Part shown: positions 1-9,502 of the stretch, piece after piece
How the letters are laid out: each line of letters starts with the position of its first letter
How positions within the stretch are numbered: position 1 is the first letter of the stretch
NCBI RefSeq assembly: GCF_014640555.1
Contig: NZ_BMHE01000005.1
Location: forward strand, 62,001-126,000
Direction: 5' to 3'
Origin: Paenibacillus marchantiophytorum
Lineage (GTDB): Bacteria > Bacillota > Bacilli > Paenibacillales > NBRC-103111
DNA length: 64,000 nucleotides
Translations under genes and position numbers: made by a program
Notes under the pieces: generated by a model
What the model saw: the letters and a program-made list of their open reading frames with translations, nothing else
Databases searched by the model: none
What the model was told of the DNA's origin: nothing

Positions 1-1147
1 GAATAATTTGATTCATCAAATCTCGAATGCGGCCAACCATAATCGTGAACGTGTGGCTTAATTGCCCGATTTCATTCTTGCTTTGAAATTCAGAACGAAT
101 TGTGAAATCTCCTTTTTCCACTTGTTTCATATTTCTTTGCAGCAGTTTGATCGGTTGAGAAAGGTGACGGGAAAGAATAAATGAGAGGCATAACGCGATG
201 ACTAAAGCTAATATGGTCCATAGGAAATACGAAACATTAATTTGATACTGGTTGGCAATGAGTTCATTGGCATAGGCGACCCCGACGATTTTCCAGCCGA
301 AATGCGTCTCTTGGATCGTATACATCCTTTTTTTGTTGCCTTCACCTGTCGTGAAGCTGCCGCTGCCGGATTGTTTGACCTGATCGATCATCTCCGTTTT
401 CAGCTTGCTGTTGATCAGCTTCTGCTGCGGATGATACACGATGCTGCCATCCTTATCGACGATGAACACATAGCCTCTTTTGCCGAGGTTGATCTGATTG
501 CAAATTTGGTTAATAACACTCAGATTTAGATCAACGAGGAAAATACCATCCCCCGTAATGCCGTCTGCGCTTTTCAGCTCACGGCTTAGTGAAACAACCC
601 ACCGGTACTCGTTTTGAATCATGTTCTGGACGTGCGGAGCAGAGATGACGGATCTTCCTCCCTCCGCCTTCGCGTTTTTGTACCAAGGCTGTTCCTCGAA
701 GTTGGCGTTCAAGTTCAGGCTTGTAATTCTACGGTCTGAGACAAATCGGTTGTTGTAGCCAAATACCATAATCGAGGCAATATCTTTGCGGGTAATCAAA
801 ATAGATTGAAATAAATCGGATATACGTTTCTCATACGGCCTGCGCTCTTCATCGCTAATAAAGCTCGTACCCGTAATATAATATTTCACGTCCTTGTTCG
901 TGGATGCGAGTAGAGAAATGTCTTCCATATTGGTGATGTAGGATTGAAGATTGATGTTCACTTGTTTGACGATTTCAGAGATATAATGTTTGGAATTCAG
1001 TTCTACCGCGTCAGCGGACAAACGATAAGAGATGTAGCTTGTGATCACGATTAGAAACAGGATCAGACACGAGAAGACGACAGAAATACTGGATTGAATG
1101 CTTCTGAATTTGAATAGAAATGATCCGACATTCCGTCCTTTTCTCAT
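1..1147 (-). CDS. Sensor histidine kinase, YesM type (3' part outside window)
   Basis: The minus-strand reading frame starts with ATG at 1147 and stays open to the window edge, so only about 382 N-terminal residues are visible. The protein starts with a basic stretch and a membrane segment at about residues 18-40. A long extracellular region follows that looks like a double-Cache sensor, with phrases such as GYVFIVDKDGSIVYHP. A second membrane segment lies near residue 295-315, then a HAMP-like region containing LSRHLSQPIKLL. The kinase and ATPase domains are beyond the window. It begins 2 bp after the stop of the response regulator, so the two are co-transcribed. Family knowledge: such pairs sense extracellular ligands, often sugars, and control nearby transporters; the ligand here is unknown. 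Confidence 0.85.
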   Translation of the reverse strand, partial: MRKGRNVGSFLFKFRSIQSSISVVFSCLILFLIVITSYISYRLSADAVELNSKHYISEIVKQVNINLQSYITNMEDISLLASTNKDVKYYITGTSFISDEERRPYEKRISDLFQSILITRKDIASIMVFGYNNRFVSDRRITSLNLNANFEEQPWYKNAKAEGGRSVISAPHVQNMIQNEYRWVVSLSRELKSADGITGDGIFLVDLNLSVINQICNQINLGKRGYVFIVDKDGSIVYHPQQKLINSKLKTEMIDQVKQSGSGSFTTGEGNKKRMYTIQETHFGWKIVGVAYANELIANQYQINVSYFLWTILALVIALCLSFILSRHLSQPIKLLQRNMKQVEKGDFTIRSEFQSKNEIGQLSHTFTIMVGRIRDLMNQII

Positions 1148-1149
1148 CT

Positions 1150-2775
1150 TTATTTCTCCTTCAACAACTTATCTCGGTATTCCGTAGGTGTCGTTCCCGT
1201 ATGCTTTTTAAATAACACACTGAAATATTGAGGATCGCTGTAGCCAACTTTTAACGCCACTTCATAGGATTTCAAAGACGTCTGATTTAGCAAATCTTTG
1301 GCTTTATCGATCCGCACGCGCGTTACGTACTCCATAATCGTTTGTTCCTTATTCTGCTTAAACACAGAACTGAAGTAGCTTTTGCTCATATGGACATGGC
1401 GGCAAAGTTCATCGACGGAAAGGTTCTCGTTCACATAATGCTTTTCGATGTAATCGATCACACTCAGAACCTGCATTTTCGTTTGATCGCTTCGCTGCTC
1501 TGCCACAAATAAAATCGCTTCTTTACAAATCGTTTTGAGCCACTCTTCAATTTCCTCCAACGTTTTGAACTGATTGATCTCTTTTTGAGCGATGTCATAT
1601 CCTTTGAAATGGTTGCTGTGATTGCCTTCGAACTCATGAATCGTGTTCATTATGGAAATAATGATCGATTGAACTTGTAAATAACAGCCGCCCATCGGCA
1701 TTAAAGAAGCTTTAAGACAACTGATTAATTGTTCGATCAACGCTTGCGTTTCCCCGAACGTTCCCGTCTTGATCACGGTAGAGAACTTTCGGTTCCATTC
1801 CATATCCAGTTGCTGGGCAGGTTTGTTGCCGCCCTCCATATCCTGAATTGAGATGACCCTGTTGTTGCCGAGCATGAACCTGTAATCCAGCGCCGAGATC
1901 GCCCCTTTGTAAGAAAGCGGGAGCTCATGCAGTGCTCTGCACATCGTGCCGACGCCAACCGTAACCGTACATTTCAAATATTTCTCCATGCAGAAGCGCA
2001 TGACCTCAGACAAGTTGAGCGCCGCTTCATCGAGTTCGTTTCCTGAATCTCCATAGAAGAGAACGACCATTCTCTCTTCCCTCGTGCGGAAAACAATGGC
2101 TTCTTTACTTTCTACTACTTCTTGCACAATATTGTAGGCAGCAGATCGGAATAGCTCCGGATCATTCTGCCATCTTTCCTTCTTGACTTCGTCTAGGTTA
2201 TCAATGTCAATGGCGACAACAAGATAAGGCGGTTCGATTAACGGAAGCCCGAAATAGTGAAACCGCTCCATAATCTTTCTTTCACTCAGGGTGCCGCTCA
2301 TCAGCTGCTCCAAAAACCGTTCTCTCAACAAAGGCAGGCTTTGATGCAGCTGCATTTTCAGATGGGAGAGGTTTTCGCGGCTTTCTGCTTCCTTGTCCAT
2401 TTCTGCTTTCACTCTATCCAGCAGACTGCGAATTTCATTTGCCGTAATCGGTTTGACGACAAAATCGTGAACTTTCAAACGCAGCGCTTGCTGGGCGTAG
2501 TCAAACTCATCATGGCCGGTAAGAATAATCACCTTGATATACGGATATTTCAATTGAATTTGCCTGGTTAGCTCGATCCCGTCCATAAACGGCATACAAA
2601 TATCCGACAAAACCAAATCCGGCCTGAACTCTGCAATCGCTTCCAAAGCTTCTTTGCCATTCCTATAGTCTCCGATGCATTCAAAACCGTGCCGTTCCCA
2701 CTCGATACTCTCTTTGATTCCTTCTCTTACCTCAATTTCATCGTCCACGATTATGATTCTATATATGATGTTCAC
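1150..2775 (-). CDS. Response regulator with AraC-type output domain (YesN type)
   Basis: A 541-residue protein that starts with GTG at 2775, preceded by a G-rich ribosome site. Residues 1-120 form a CheY-like receiver with acidic pocket D11-D12, likely phospho-acceptor D58 in the LSDICMP stretch and the conserved Lys in VVKPITAN. A central region of about 300 residues has no motif I can name, as is usual for YesN proteins. The last 100 residues hold two AraC helix-turn-helices (MSKSYFSSVFKQN and VGYSDPQYFSVLFKKHTG). It is the first gene of a two-gene unit with the downstream kinase. It probably activates a transport or catabolic operon outside the window. Confidence 0.92.
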   Translation of the reverse strand: MNIIYRIIIVDDEIEVREGIKESIEWERHGFECIGDYRNGKEALEAIAEFRPDLVLSDICMPFMDGIELTRQIQLKYPYIKVIILTGHDEFDYAQQALRLKVHDFVVKPITANEIRSLLDRVKAEMDKEAESRENLSHLKMQLHQSLPLLRERFLEQLMSGTLSERKIMERFHYFGLPLIEPPYLVVAIDIDNLDEVKKERWQNDPELFRSAAYNIVQEVVESKEAIVFRTREERMVVLFYGDSGNELDEAALNLSEVMRFCMEKYLKCTVTVGVGTMCRALHELPLSYKGAISALDYRFMLGNNRVISIQDMEGGNKPAQQLDMEWNRKFSTVIKTGTFGETQALIEQLISCLKASLMPMGGCYLQVQSIIISIMNTIHEFEGNHSNHFKGYDIAQKEINQFKTLEEIEEWLKTICKEAILFVAEQRSDQTKMQVLSVIDYIEKHYVNENLSVDELCRHVHMSKSYFSSVFKQNKEQTIMEYVTRVRIDKAKDLLNQTSLKSYEVALKVGYSDPQYFSVLFKKHTGTTPTEYRDKLLKEK

Positions 2776-3205
2776 CCCATTCTTTGCTTAAAATGAGTTT
2801 CGATTAGTGTCAGGAATCCTGCCACAGACAAGGATACAAAGTAATAACACATCAAAACCCTTTTATAGATTGCAATAGGCTTTATTCGCATGATGTCATC
2901 ATCATTATACAAGCCTTTGCTTGTATCGGATAGAGCCAAATTGAATGGTTTTATTTGCATTATTGATAAAAAATGGAATTATTATTCAAGCGGCTGCACA
3001 CAAATAATCCCCCCGCCGGATTGGAATGGCAGGGGGATTAAGCAGATGTTTGAATTAGACCACCGCTAAGGCAGCCATTTTCTGCATTAAATCTTGTTTG
3101 CGACCGCGTGACTCGAGGTAATATATAACAATACATGTCATTATTAGCAGTAAGTTGTTATACAAAGCTATGGGCGGCCAAGCGGCGATGTATCAATCAA
3201 ACTTC
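2776..3205. other. Intergenic region between leuB terminator and regulator gene
   Basis: No convincing gene is visible in this 430 bp. It should carry the promoter of the two-component operon (minus strand). An inverted repeat with six- to nine-base C-rich and G-rich arms lies at about 3007-3041; the minus-strand side is followed by an AT-rich stretch, so it could be a weak terminator or a structured leader. A short minus-strand frame (2772-2960) overlaps the regulator start but has no ribosome site and resembles nothing I know. Confidence 0.4.
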
Positions 3206-3259
3206 CACAAAAAAAAGCTCGCTCTCCGAAGCATCAGATGCCTCGGCAAGCAAGCATAT
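3206..3259 (-). terminator. Terminator after leuB
   Basis: About 10-60 bp after the leuB stop, the minus strand reads a long imperfect hairpin (GCTTGCTTGCCGAGGCATC pairing with its near complement) followed by eight T residues. It ends the ilv-leu transcript. Confidence 0.8.
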
Positions 3260-3264
3260 TTTTA

Positions 3265-4344
3265 CTATTTACGCATAGCGTCAACGATCAATTGGCCCAT
3301 TGCCAATGTACCGATAGCCGTGCTCTTATCAACAGCGATATCGCCTGTACGGTGACCCGCATCCAGAACTTCTTTCACTGCGCGCTCAATGGAATCCGCT
3401 GCTTCATGGTAACCGAATGTCAAACGGAACATCAAAGCGACCGACAAGATTGTTGCAATTGGGTTGGAGATGCCTTGACCAGCAATATCAGGCGCAGAGC
3501 CATGTACCGGCTCGTACAAGCCGAAACTGCCTTCGCCAAGCGAAGCGGAAGCCAACATTCCGATGGAACCTGTCAACATTGCAGCTTCGTCGCTCAGGAT
3601 GTCGCCAAACATGTTTTCCGTTACGATAACATCGAAGCTGGACGGACGACGCAGCAATTGCATCGCACAGTTGTCTACAAGGACGTGCTCAAGTTCAACA
3701 TCCGGATAGTCAACCGCAATCCGGTTAACCGTTTCGCGCCATAGGCGGGAAGTTTCCAGAACGTTCGCTTTATCTACGGAAGCAAGCTTCTTACGACGCG
3801 TTTGAGCAATTTCGAACGCTTGACGCGCGATACGCTCAATTTCGGTTACATTATATGCACAAGTATCAACCGCTTCTTGACCATTAGCTGTCTCACGACG
3901 GAATTTCTCACCGAAGTAGATCCCGCCTGTCAACTCACGCACAACGATCAAGTCAGTGCCTTCCAGCACTTCTGGTTTCAACGTGGACGCTTCTTTCAAG
4001 CAATCGAAAATGAAAGCCGGACGAATGTTGGAGAACAAGCCAAGCGCTTTGCGAATGCCGAGAAGGCCTGTTTCCGGACGAAGTTCTTTGGAGTTGTTGT
4101 CCCATTTCGGACCACCAACAGCTCCAAGCAGAACAGCGTCTGCGGATTGGCAAACTTCCAATGTTTCTTGCGGAAGCGGTGTGCCTTTCTCATCGATCGC
4201 AATACCACCGAACAAAGCATGTTCGGTTTCAAATTGATAACCGAATAATGCTTCGGTACGTTTCAATACTTTTTCTGCTTCTGCTACAACTTCAGGACCA
4301 ATACCGTCTCCAGCAATGATCGCAATTTTTTTTACATCTGCCAT
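3265..4344 (-). CDS. leuB: 3-isopropylmalate dehydrogenase
   Basis: LeuB oxidises and decarboxylates 3-isopropylmalate with NAD+ in cytosolic leucine synthesis. The 359 residues match the family length. The N-terminus IAIIAGDGIGPEVV is the nucleotide-fold signature. GGIYFGEKFRRE and the C-terminal NMFGDILSDEAAMLTGSIGM stretch are hallmarks of isopropylmalate/isocitrate dehydrogenases and carry the metal-binding aspartates. Start ATG at 4344 has an AAGGAG site upstream. It is the last gene of the ilv-leu cluster, separated from the aminotransferase by 536 bp that contain palindromes and a repeat element, so it may also have its own promoter. leuC and leuD do not follow it here. Confidence 0.97.
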   Translation of the reverse strand: MADVKKIAIIAGDGIGPEVVAEAEKVLKRTEALFGYQFETEHALFGGIAIDEKGTPLPQETLEVCQSADAVLLGAVGGPKWDNNSKELRPETGLLGIRKALGLFSNIRPAFIFDCLKEASTLKPEVLEGTDLIVVRELTGGIYFGEKFRRETANGQEAVDTCAYNVTEIERIARQAFEIAQTRRKKLASVDKANVLETSRLWRETVNRIAVDYPDVELEHVLVDNCAMQLLRRPSSFDVIVTENMFGDILSDEAAMLTGSIGMLASASLGEGSFGLYEPVHGSAPDIAGQGISNPIATILSVALMFRLTFGYHEAADSIERAVKEVLDAGHRTGDIAVDKSTAIGTLAMGQLIVDAMRK

Positions 4345-4443
4345 GACTGTTATTCACTCCTTAAATTAGTAAAACTGTTAGTACGCATCTACTATCGCAT
4401 ATGATGCTCTCATTGTAACATAAGATGACCTTCTTCATTAGAT

Positions 4444-4503
4444 ATAAAAGCTATTGCTTTTATAGGTATCGCCTATAAGCATATAACAGGAGCCTATCCT
4501 GTT
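4444..4503. promoter_or_regulatory. Three adjacent palindromes upstream of leuB
   Basis: Three short inverted repeats stand side by side: 4444-4463 (ATAAAAG / CTTTTAT), 4461-4477 (TATAGG / CCTATA) and 4485-4503 (AACAGG / CCTGTT). The middle one fits the loose T-N11-A pattern of LysR-type operators. They lie about 100-160 bp upstream of the leuB start. A regulatory role is inferred, not shown. Confidence 0.35.
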
Positions 4504-4552
4504 TTCACATCTTGATCGTACGGTTGGTTTTGCCTTCTAGGCTTTTCCTCCC

Positions 4553-4748
4553 GATAAGAGCCTCCAAGGACTTCTATTCGTGTATGAATGCCACTTTTCG
4601 CGCAATAAGAGCTTTTTGAGACTCTTACTGCATCGTGTTAGGGAGTTTCTGCGTGTTTCACCGGAGATAAGAGTCCTTAAGGACTCCTATACATGAAAAA
4701 AACCCTCTTTTTGTGCAAATAGGAGCTGTTGAAGACTCTTATTTGCAC
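4553..4748. repeat. Four-module palindromic intergenic element, copy A
   Basis: Four related palindromic modules of the ATAAGAGCC...GACTCTTAT type begin at about 4553, 4604, 4665 and 4714, giving spacings of 51, 61 and 49 bp. The two halves resemble each other as direct repeats about 112 bp apart. The same module sequence and phasing recur at 31100, 39412 and 46054. It sits between leuB and the aminotransferase gene. Confidence 0.75.
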
Positions 4749-4880
4749 AATAGGGGGAGGGCGTGTGAGATAGGCCTGCTAACGTTGTAGCTTGCCTATG
4801 CCTCCATATCAAGGAGCATTCAGAGAAATAAGCACGTTCCGCTGCCTTATTTCCCGAAGGGATCCTCATGAAAGGATGGC

Positions 4881-6077
4881 TTAGGCATTCTGCAGAAAGG
4901 ACTCCATCGCTTTCGCTAACTTCTGCATGCCGAGAATCGTTGTTTCCCGATCCGTATGCGTGTAGTTCAGGCGCAATGTGTTGTGCTGCGGATTCTCAGC
5001 AAAGAAGGTAGCACCCGGAACAAAGGCTACGCCTTCTTTGACCGCGATTTTGAGCAGCTCCTCCGCGCGCATGTTTGCCGGAAGTTCCACCCAGATGAAC
5101 ATGCCGCCTTTTGGTTCTTCCCATTTCAGACCAGGCAGGTTCAGTTCGGCCAGCAAGCCGCTCATGAATTTCATCCGATCATAATACTGCTCGCGAATTA
5201 GGGAGATATGAGCGTCAAGATCGAAATGCTCAAGCAAATGGTACAGCGTCTGCTGATCGATCGTGCTCGAGTGAAGATCAGCCGATTGCTTAAAGCGGGC
5301 AATTTGGCGAATGATGTTCTCGTCCCCAATCACCCATCCTGAGCGGAAGGCAGGCGCCACCGTTTTGGAGAAAGTGCTCGTATAAACGACATTCCCGCCT
5401 TCAGCTTTGCCGCCTAGCGAGAAAATCGTTGGATAGTTTTGCGTTTCATCAAACTGAATTTCGCCGTAGGGATCATCTTCCAGAATCAGCACATCCGCGC
5501 CGCGGCAAATATCCAGCAAGCCTTGACGGCGTTCCAGACTCCAGGCACGGCCAGCCGGGTTGGAGAACGTCGGAATGACATAGACCAGTTTGGGGTTATG
5601 TTCAGCAATTTTTGCCGCGAGATCTTCGAGAATCATCCCATCATTGTCGCTGTCTACCGAATAAATCTTAGCCCCTTTGGCCTGAAATACTTGAATTGCA
5701 GCCAAATAAGTCGGTCTTTCGACCAAAATGATATCGCCTTCATCAATATATACGCGAGTAAGCAAATCAATGGCTTGCTGCGAACCTGTTGTAAGCAGCA
5801 TTTCATCCGGCGTCACGTGCATATTTTTGGCTGCCATCCGCTTGCACAAGGATTCACGCAGCGGTTTGTAACCTTCGGTCAAGCCATATTGCAGCGCCGA
5901 TTTGCCACCCTCAATGACGCGTTTGAACGCATCGCTAACGGCATCCAATGGGAAAAACTCTTCAGCAGGCAATCCGCCGGCAAAAGAAATAATCGAACTG
6001 CCTTGTGTCAGCTTGAGAATTTCTCTGACCGCTGAGGATGAGAAGCCTTCCAACGATTTCGAAAATCGATATTTCAT
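4881..6077 (-). CDS. PLP-dependent aminotransferase (LysN / aromatic-type, fold I)
   Basis: About 398 residues from ATG 6077, chosen because GAAAGG lies at a proper distance; an in-frame ATG at 6089 is too close to that site. The protein lacks the GntR DNA-binding domain of MocR regulators and starts directly with the aminotransferase fold. Visible family features are the PTYLAAIQVF and NPAGRAWSLERR stretches, EDDPYGEIQF, the probable PLP lysine in TSTFSKTVAPAFRSGW, and the C-terminal NTLRLNYTH with a substrate-carboxylate Arg. Relatives use 2-aminoadipate, aromatic or branched-chain amino acids. Its place between leuA and leuB suggests transamination of a branched-chain 2-oxo acid, which is an inference. 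Confidence 0.88.
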   Translation of the reverse strand: MKYRFSKSLEGFSSSAVREILKLTQGSSIISFAGGLPAEEFFPLDAVSDAFKRVIEGGKSALQYGLTEGYKPLRESLCKRMAAKNMHVTPDEMLLTTGSQQAIDLLTRVYIDEGDIILVERPTYLAAIQVFQAKGAKIYSVDSDNDGMILEDLAAKIAEHNPKLVYVIPTFSNPAGRAWSLERRQGLLDICRGADVLILEDDPYGEIQFDETQNYPTIFSLGGKAEGGNVVYTSTFSKTVAPAFRSGWVIGDENIIRQIARFKQSADLHSSTIDQQTLYHLLEHFDLDAHISLIREQYYDRMKFMSGLLAELNLPGLKWEEPKGGMFIWVELPANMRAEELLKIAVKEGVAFVPGATFFAENPQHNTLRLNYTHTDRETTILGMQKLAKAMESFLQNA

Positions 6078-6106
6078 ATGTGGACGCATCCTTTCACATT
6101 TGTAGA

Positions 6107-6142
6107 AAGCACCCCTCCTCTTGCATGGAGGCGAGGTGCTTA
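6107..6142 (-). terminator. Hairpin between leuA and the aminotransferase gene
   Basis: A strong stem (AAGCACC.. / ..GGTGCTT) fills most of the 62-74 bp gap. On the minus strand it is followed by TTTCT. It could be a partial terminator that lowers expression of the distal genes, or an mRNA-stabilising end. Confidence 0.55.
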
Positions 6143-6151
6143 TCCTGTTGA

Positions 6152-7699
6152 TTATATCAACGTAACGTTGCTTCTATTGCTGGTTGGTGTTTTGCGTTTC
6201 TCGATCAGCCTGTTCACAGCGTCCAAATAAGCTTTGGCGCTCGCTTCGAGGATATCTGTCGAGATGCCGCGTCCTTGAACGGACACATCGTTTTGTTTCA
6301 AAACAACGTGAACTTCGCCGAGCGCATCTTTCCCGTGGGAAACGGATTTGATGGAGTAGTCGTCCAGCTCCACCTCTTCCTTCGTAGCTTTGTCAATCGC
6401 ATTGTAAATCGCATCTACCGAGCCGTTGCCGACTGCGCTTTCTGCGACTTCACTGCCATCTTCCAAGCGAACGTGAACGGTTGCCGTTGGCGTCATTTGA
6501 TTGCCATACGCCACTTGAAGCGTACCTAGTGCGAATACTTCCGGCGTCTCGATCAGCTTCTCTTCGATCAACGCGCGAATGTCCTCGTCTTCGACTTGCT
6601 TCTTGCGATCCGCCAAATCTTTGAACTTGGCGAAGGCCGCGTTCACTTGCTCGTCTCCGAGCTCGTAGCCGAGGTCGATCAACTTCTCACGGAACGCGTG
6701 GCGTCCTGAGTGTTTGCCCATCACGAGCTTGCTTTCCTTGACACCGATGGTCTCTGGGGAAATAATCTCGTAGGTCGTTTTCTCTTTGAGCATCCCATCC
6801 TGATGGATGCCGGACTCATGCGCGAACGCGTTAGCGCCGACGATCGCCTTGTTGCCTGGCACCACCATACCGGTCAGCTTGCTGACCAAACGGCTGGTGC
6901 GGTAAATCTCTTTCAACACAAGCGAGGTTTTCGCTTGGTAGAAATCTTGGCGCGTTTCGAGCGCCATGACAACTTCCTCGATCGAGGTGTTGCCTGCGCG
7001 CTCGCCGATACCGTTGATGGTGCCTTCGATTTGATCGGCACCATTCAGAACCGCTGCCAACGCGTTGGCTGTAGCCATGCCGAGATCGTCATGGCAGTGC
7101 GCGCTGAGCTGAATCTTCTCGACGCCAGGCACTTGCTCCTTGACGACTTTGAAGATGTTCCCGTAATCATAAGGCGTCATAAAGCCGACGGTATCCGGAA
7201 TATTGACAACGGATGCTCCGGCCTTCACAGCCATCGCCGTTACTTCAACGATGAAATCAAGTTCTGTACGACCTGCATCCTCAAGGGAAAACTCAATTTT
7301 GCTGAAATATTTCTTCGCATATTTGATGGCAGCTTCCGCGGCTTCCAGCACTTGGTGCTTCTCCATCCGCAGCTTATGCTGGCGGTGAATCGGCGATGTC
7401 GCCAGGAATAGATGAATACAAGGGTCCACAGCGCCCTTCAGCGCTTCGCGAACAGCCTCGATATCATTCTCCTTCGAACGGGACAAACCGATGACAGAAG
7501 CGTTCTTGATAGCTCTGGCTACGGCATTCACACCGGCCAAGTCACCAGGCGATGCCGCCGGGAAGCCCGCTTCCATACGATCAACGCCCAGCTTCTCGAG
7601 CTGCAGCGCGATTTCGACCTTCTCCTGCATATTCAGGTTCACACCTGGCGATTGCTCTCCGTCTCTGAGCGTTGTATCAAAGATGTAGATTTTGCGCAC
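6152..7699 (-). CDS. leuA: 2-isopropylmalate synthase
   Basis: LeuA condenses acetyl-CoA with 2-oxoisovalerate, the first committed step of leucine synthesis. The 515 residues match the bacterial long form. IFDTTLRDGEQSPGV at the N-terminus is the HMG-CoA-lyase-like catalytic signature, and LSAHCHDDLGMATANAL is the metal-binding loop. The last ~120 residues (VELDDYSIKSVSHGKDALG) form the allosteric domain used for leucine feedback. Translation starts with GTG at 7699, nine bases after AGGAGGTGA; an ATG just upstream is out of frame. It follows ilvC in the same operon. Confidence 0.97.
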   Translation of the reverse strand: MRKIYIFDTTLRDGEQSPGVNLNMQEKVEIALQLEKLGVDRMEAGFPAASPGDLAGVNAVARAIKNASVIGLSRSKENDIEAVREALKGAVDPCIHLFLATSPIHRQHKLRMEKHQVLEAAEAAIKYAKKYFSKIEFSLEDAGRTELDFIVEVTAMAVKAGASVVNIPDTVGFMTPYDYGNIFKVVKEQVPGVEKIQLSAHCHDDLGMATANALAAVLNGADQIEGTINGIGERAGNTSIEEVVMALETRQDFYQAKTSLVLKEIYRTSRLVSKLTGMVVPGNKAIVGANAFAHESGIHQDGMLKEKTTYEIISPETIGVKESKLVMGKHSGRHAFREKLIDLGYELGDEQVNAAFAKFKDLADRKKQVEDEDIRALIEEKLIETPEVFALGTLQVAYGNQMTPTATVHVRLEDGSEVAESAVGNGSVDAIYNAIDKATKEEVELDDYSIKSVSHGKDALGEVHVVLKQNDVSVQGRGISTDILEASAKAYLDAVNRLIEKRKTPTSNRSNVTLI

Positions 7700-7748
7700 C
7701 CATAGTCACCTCCTAAAGATGGTTGTTTACTCGTCTGTATAGTATTCA

Positions 7749-7790
7749 CAGGGAGTGATTGGGAAATTCTCCTCAATCACTCCCTGTGGA
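7749..7790 (-). other. Perfect hairpin between ilvC and leuA
   Basis: Two 17-base arms (ACAGGGAGTGATTG and its complement) enclose a short loop. There is no T-run, so it is more likely an mRNA-processing or stabilising structure than a terminator. Confidence 0.6.
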
Positions 7791-7824
7791 ATGGTATAGC
7801 TATGGAATTCGTCAGGTTGACGAA

Positions 7825-8977
<1,153 letters not shown>

Positions 8978-9010
8978 GGCTAACCTACTTTTCAACGTTG
9001 TTTGGGGTTG

Positions 9011-9502
9011 TTACTTCACTGAACCGCGAATCATAGCTGTTGCTCCCGTACGGGAAAGCTCACGAATGCCGTATGGGCGAAGCAATTCAACCATAGCATC
9101 TATTTTATCTGAATCTCCGACAACTTGCACGATAATTGAAGCTGGTCCAATATCGACAACCGCCGCGCGGAACGTTTCTACGATTCCGAGAATTTCCGGA
9201 CGCATAATTGGCTCTGCATTTACTTTGATAAGTGCGAGTTCTCTAGCTACCATCGGGTTCGCGCTCAGATCAACGACTTTAATAACGTCAATCAGCTTGT
9301 ACAATTGCTTGGTGATTTGCTCCAGCGTATTGTCATCCCCCGTTGTTACGATAACCATCCGGGAAAGTCCGAGTTCTTCGGACTCCCCTACGGTGATGCT
9401 TTCAATATTAAAGCCACGGCGTCCGAACAAACCGGATACACGCTGCAGAACACCTGGCTGATTGTTTACGAGTACGGAAACTGTATGTTTAGTTGTCGTC
9501 AT
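9011..9502 (-). CDS. ilvN: Acetolactate synthase small (regulatory) subunit
   Basis: This 163-residue protein is the valine-sensing partner of the large subunit. Residues 5-80 form an ACT domain (HTVSVLVNNQPGVLQRVSGLFGRRGFNIESI), and the second half is the usual ACT-like C-terminal domain (IMRPEILGIVETFRAAVVDIG). Its ATG overlaps the ilvB stop in an ATGA, which implies translational coupling and 1:1 production of the subunits. Confidence 0.97.
   Translation of the reverse strand: MTTTKHTVSVLVNNQPGVLQRVSGLFGRRGFNIESITVGESEELGLSRMVIVTTGDDNTLEQITKQLYKLIDVIKVVDLSANPMVARELALIKVNAEPIMRPEILGIVETFRAAVVDIGPASIIVQVVGDSDKIDAMVELLRPYGIRELSRTGATAMIRGSVK

Noticed and set aside
2772..2960. Small minus-strand gene ahead of the response regulator
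   Set aside because: No ribosome site, no family likeness, and it lies in the expected promoter region.
4687..4869. Minus-strand frame downstream of copy A
   Set aside because: Crosses repeat modules and has no start signal; not protein-like.
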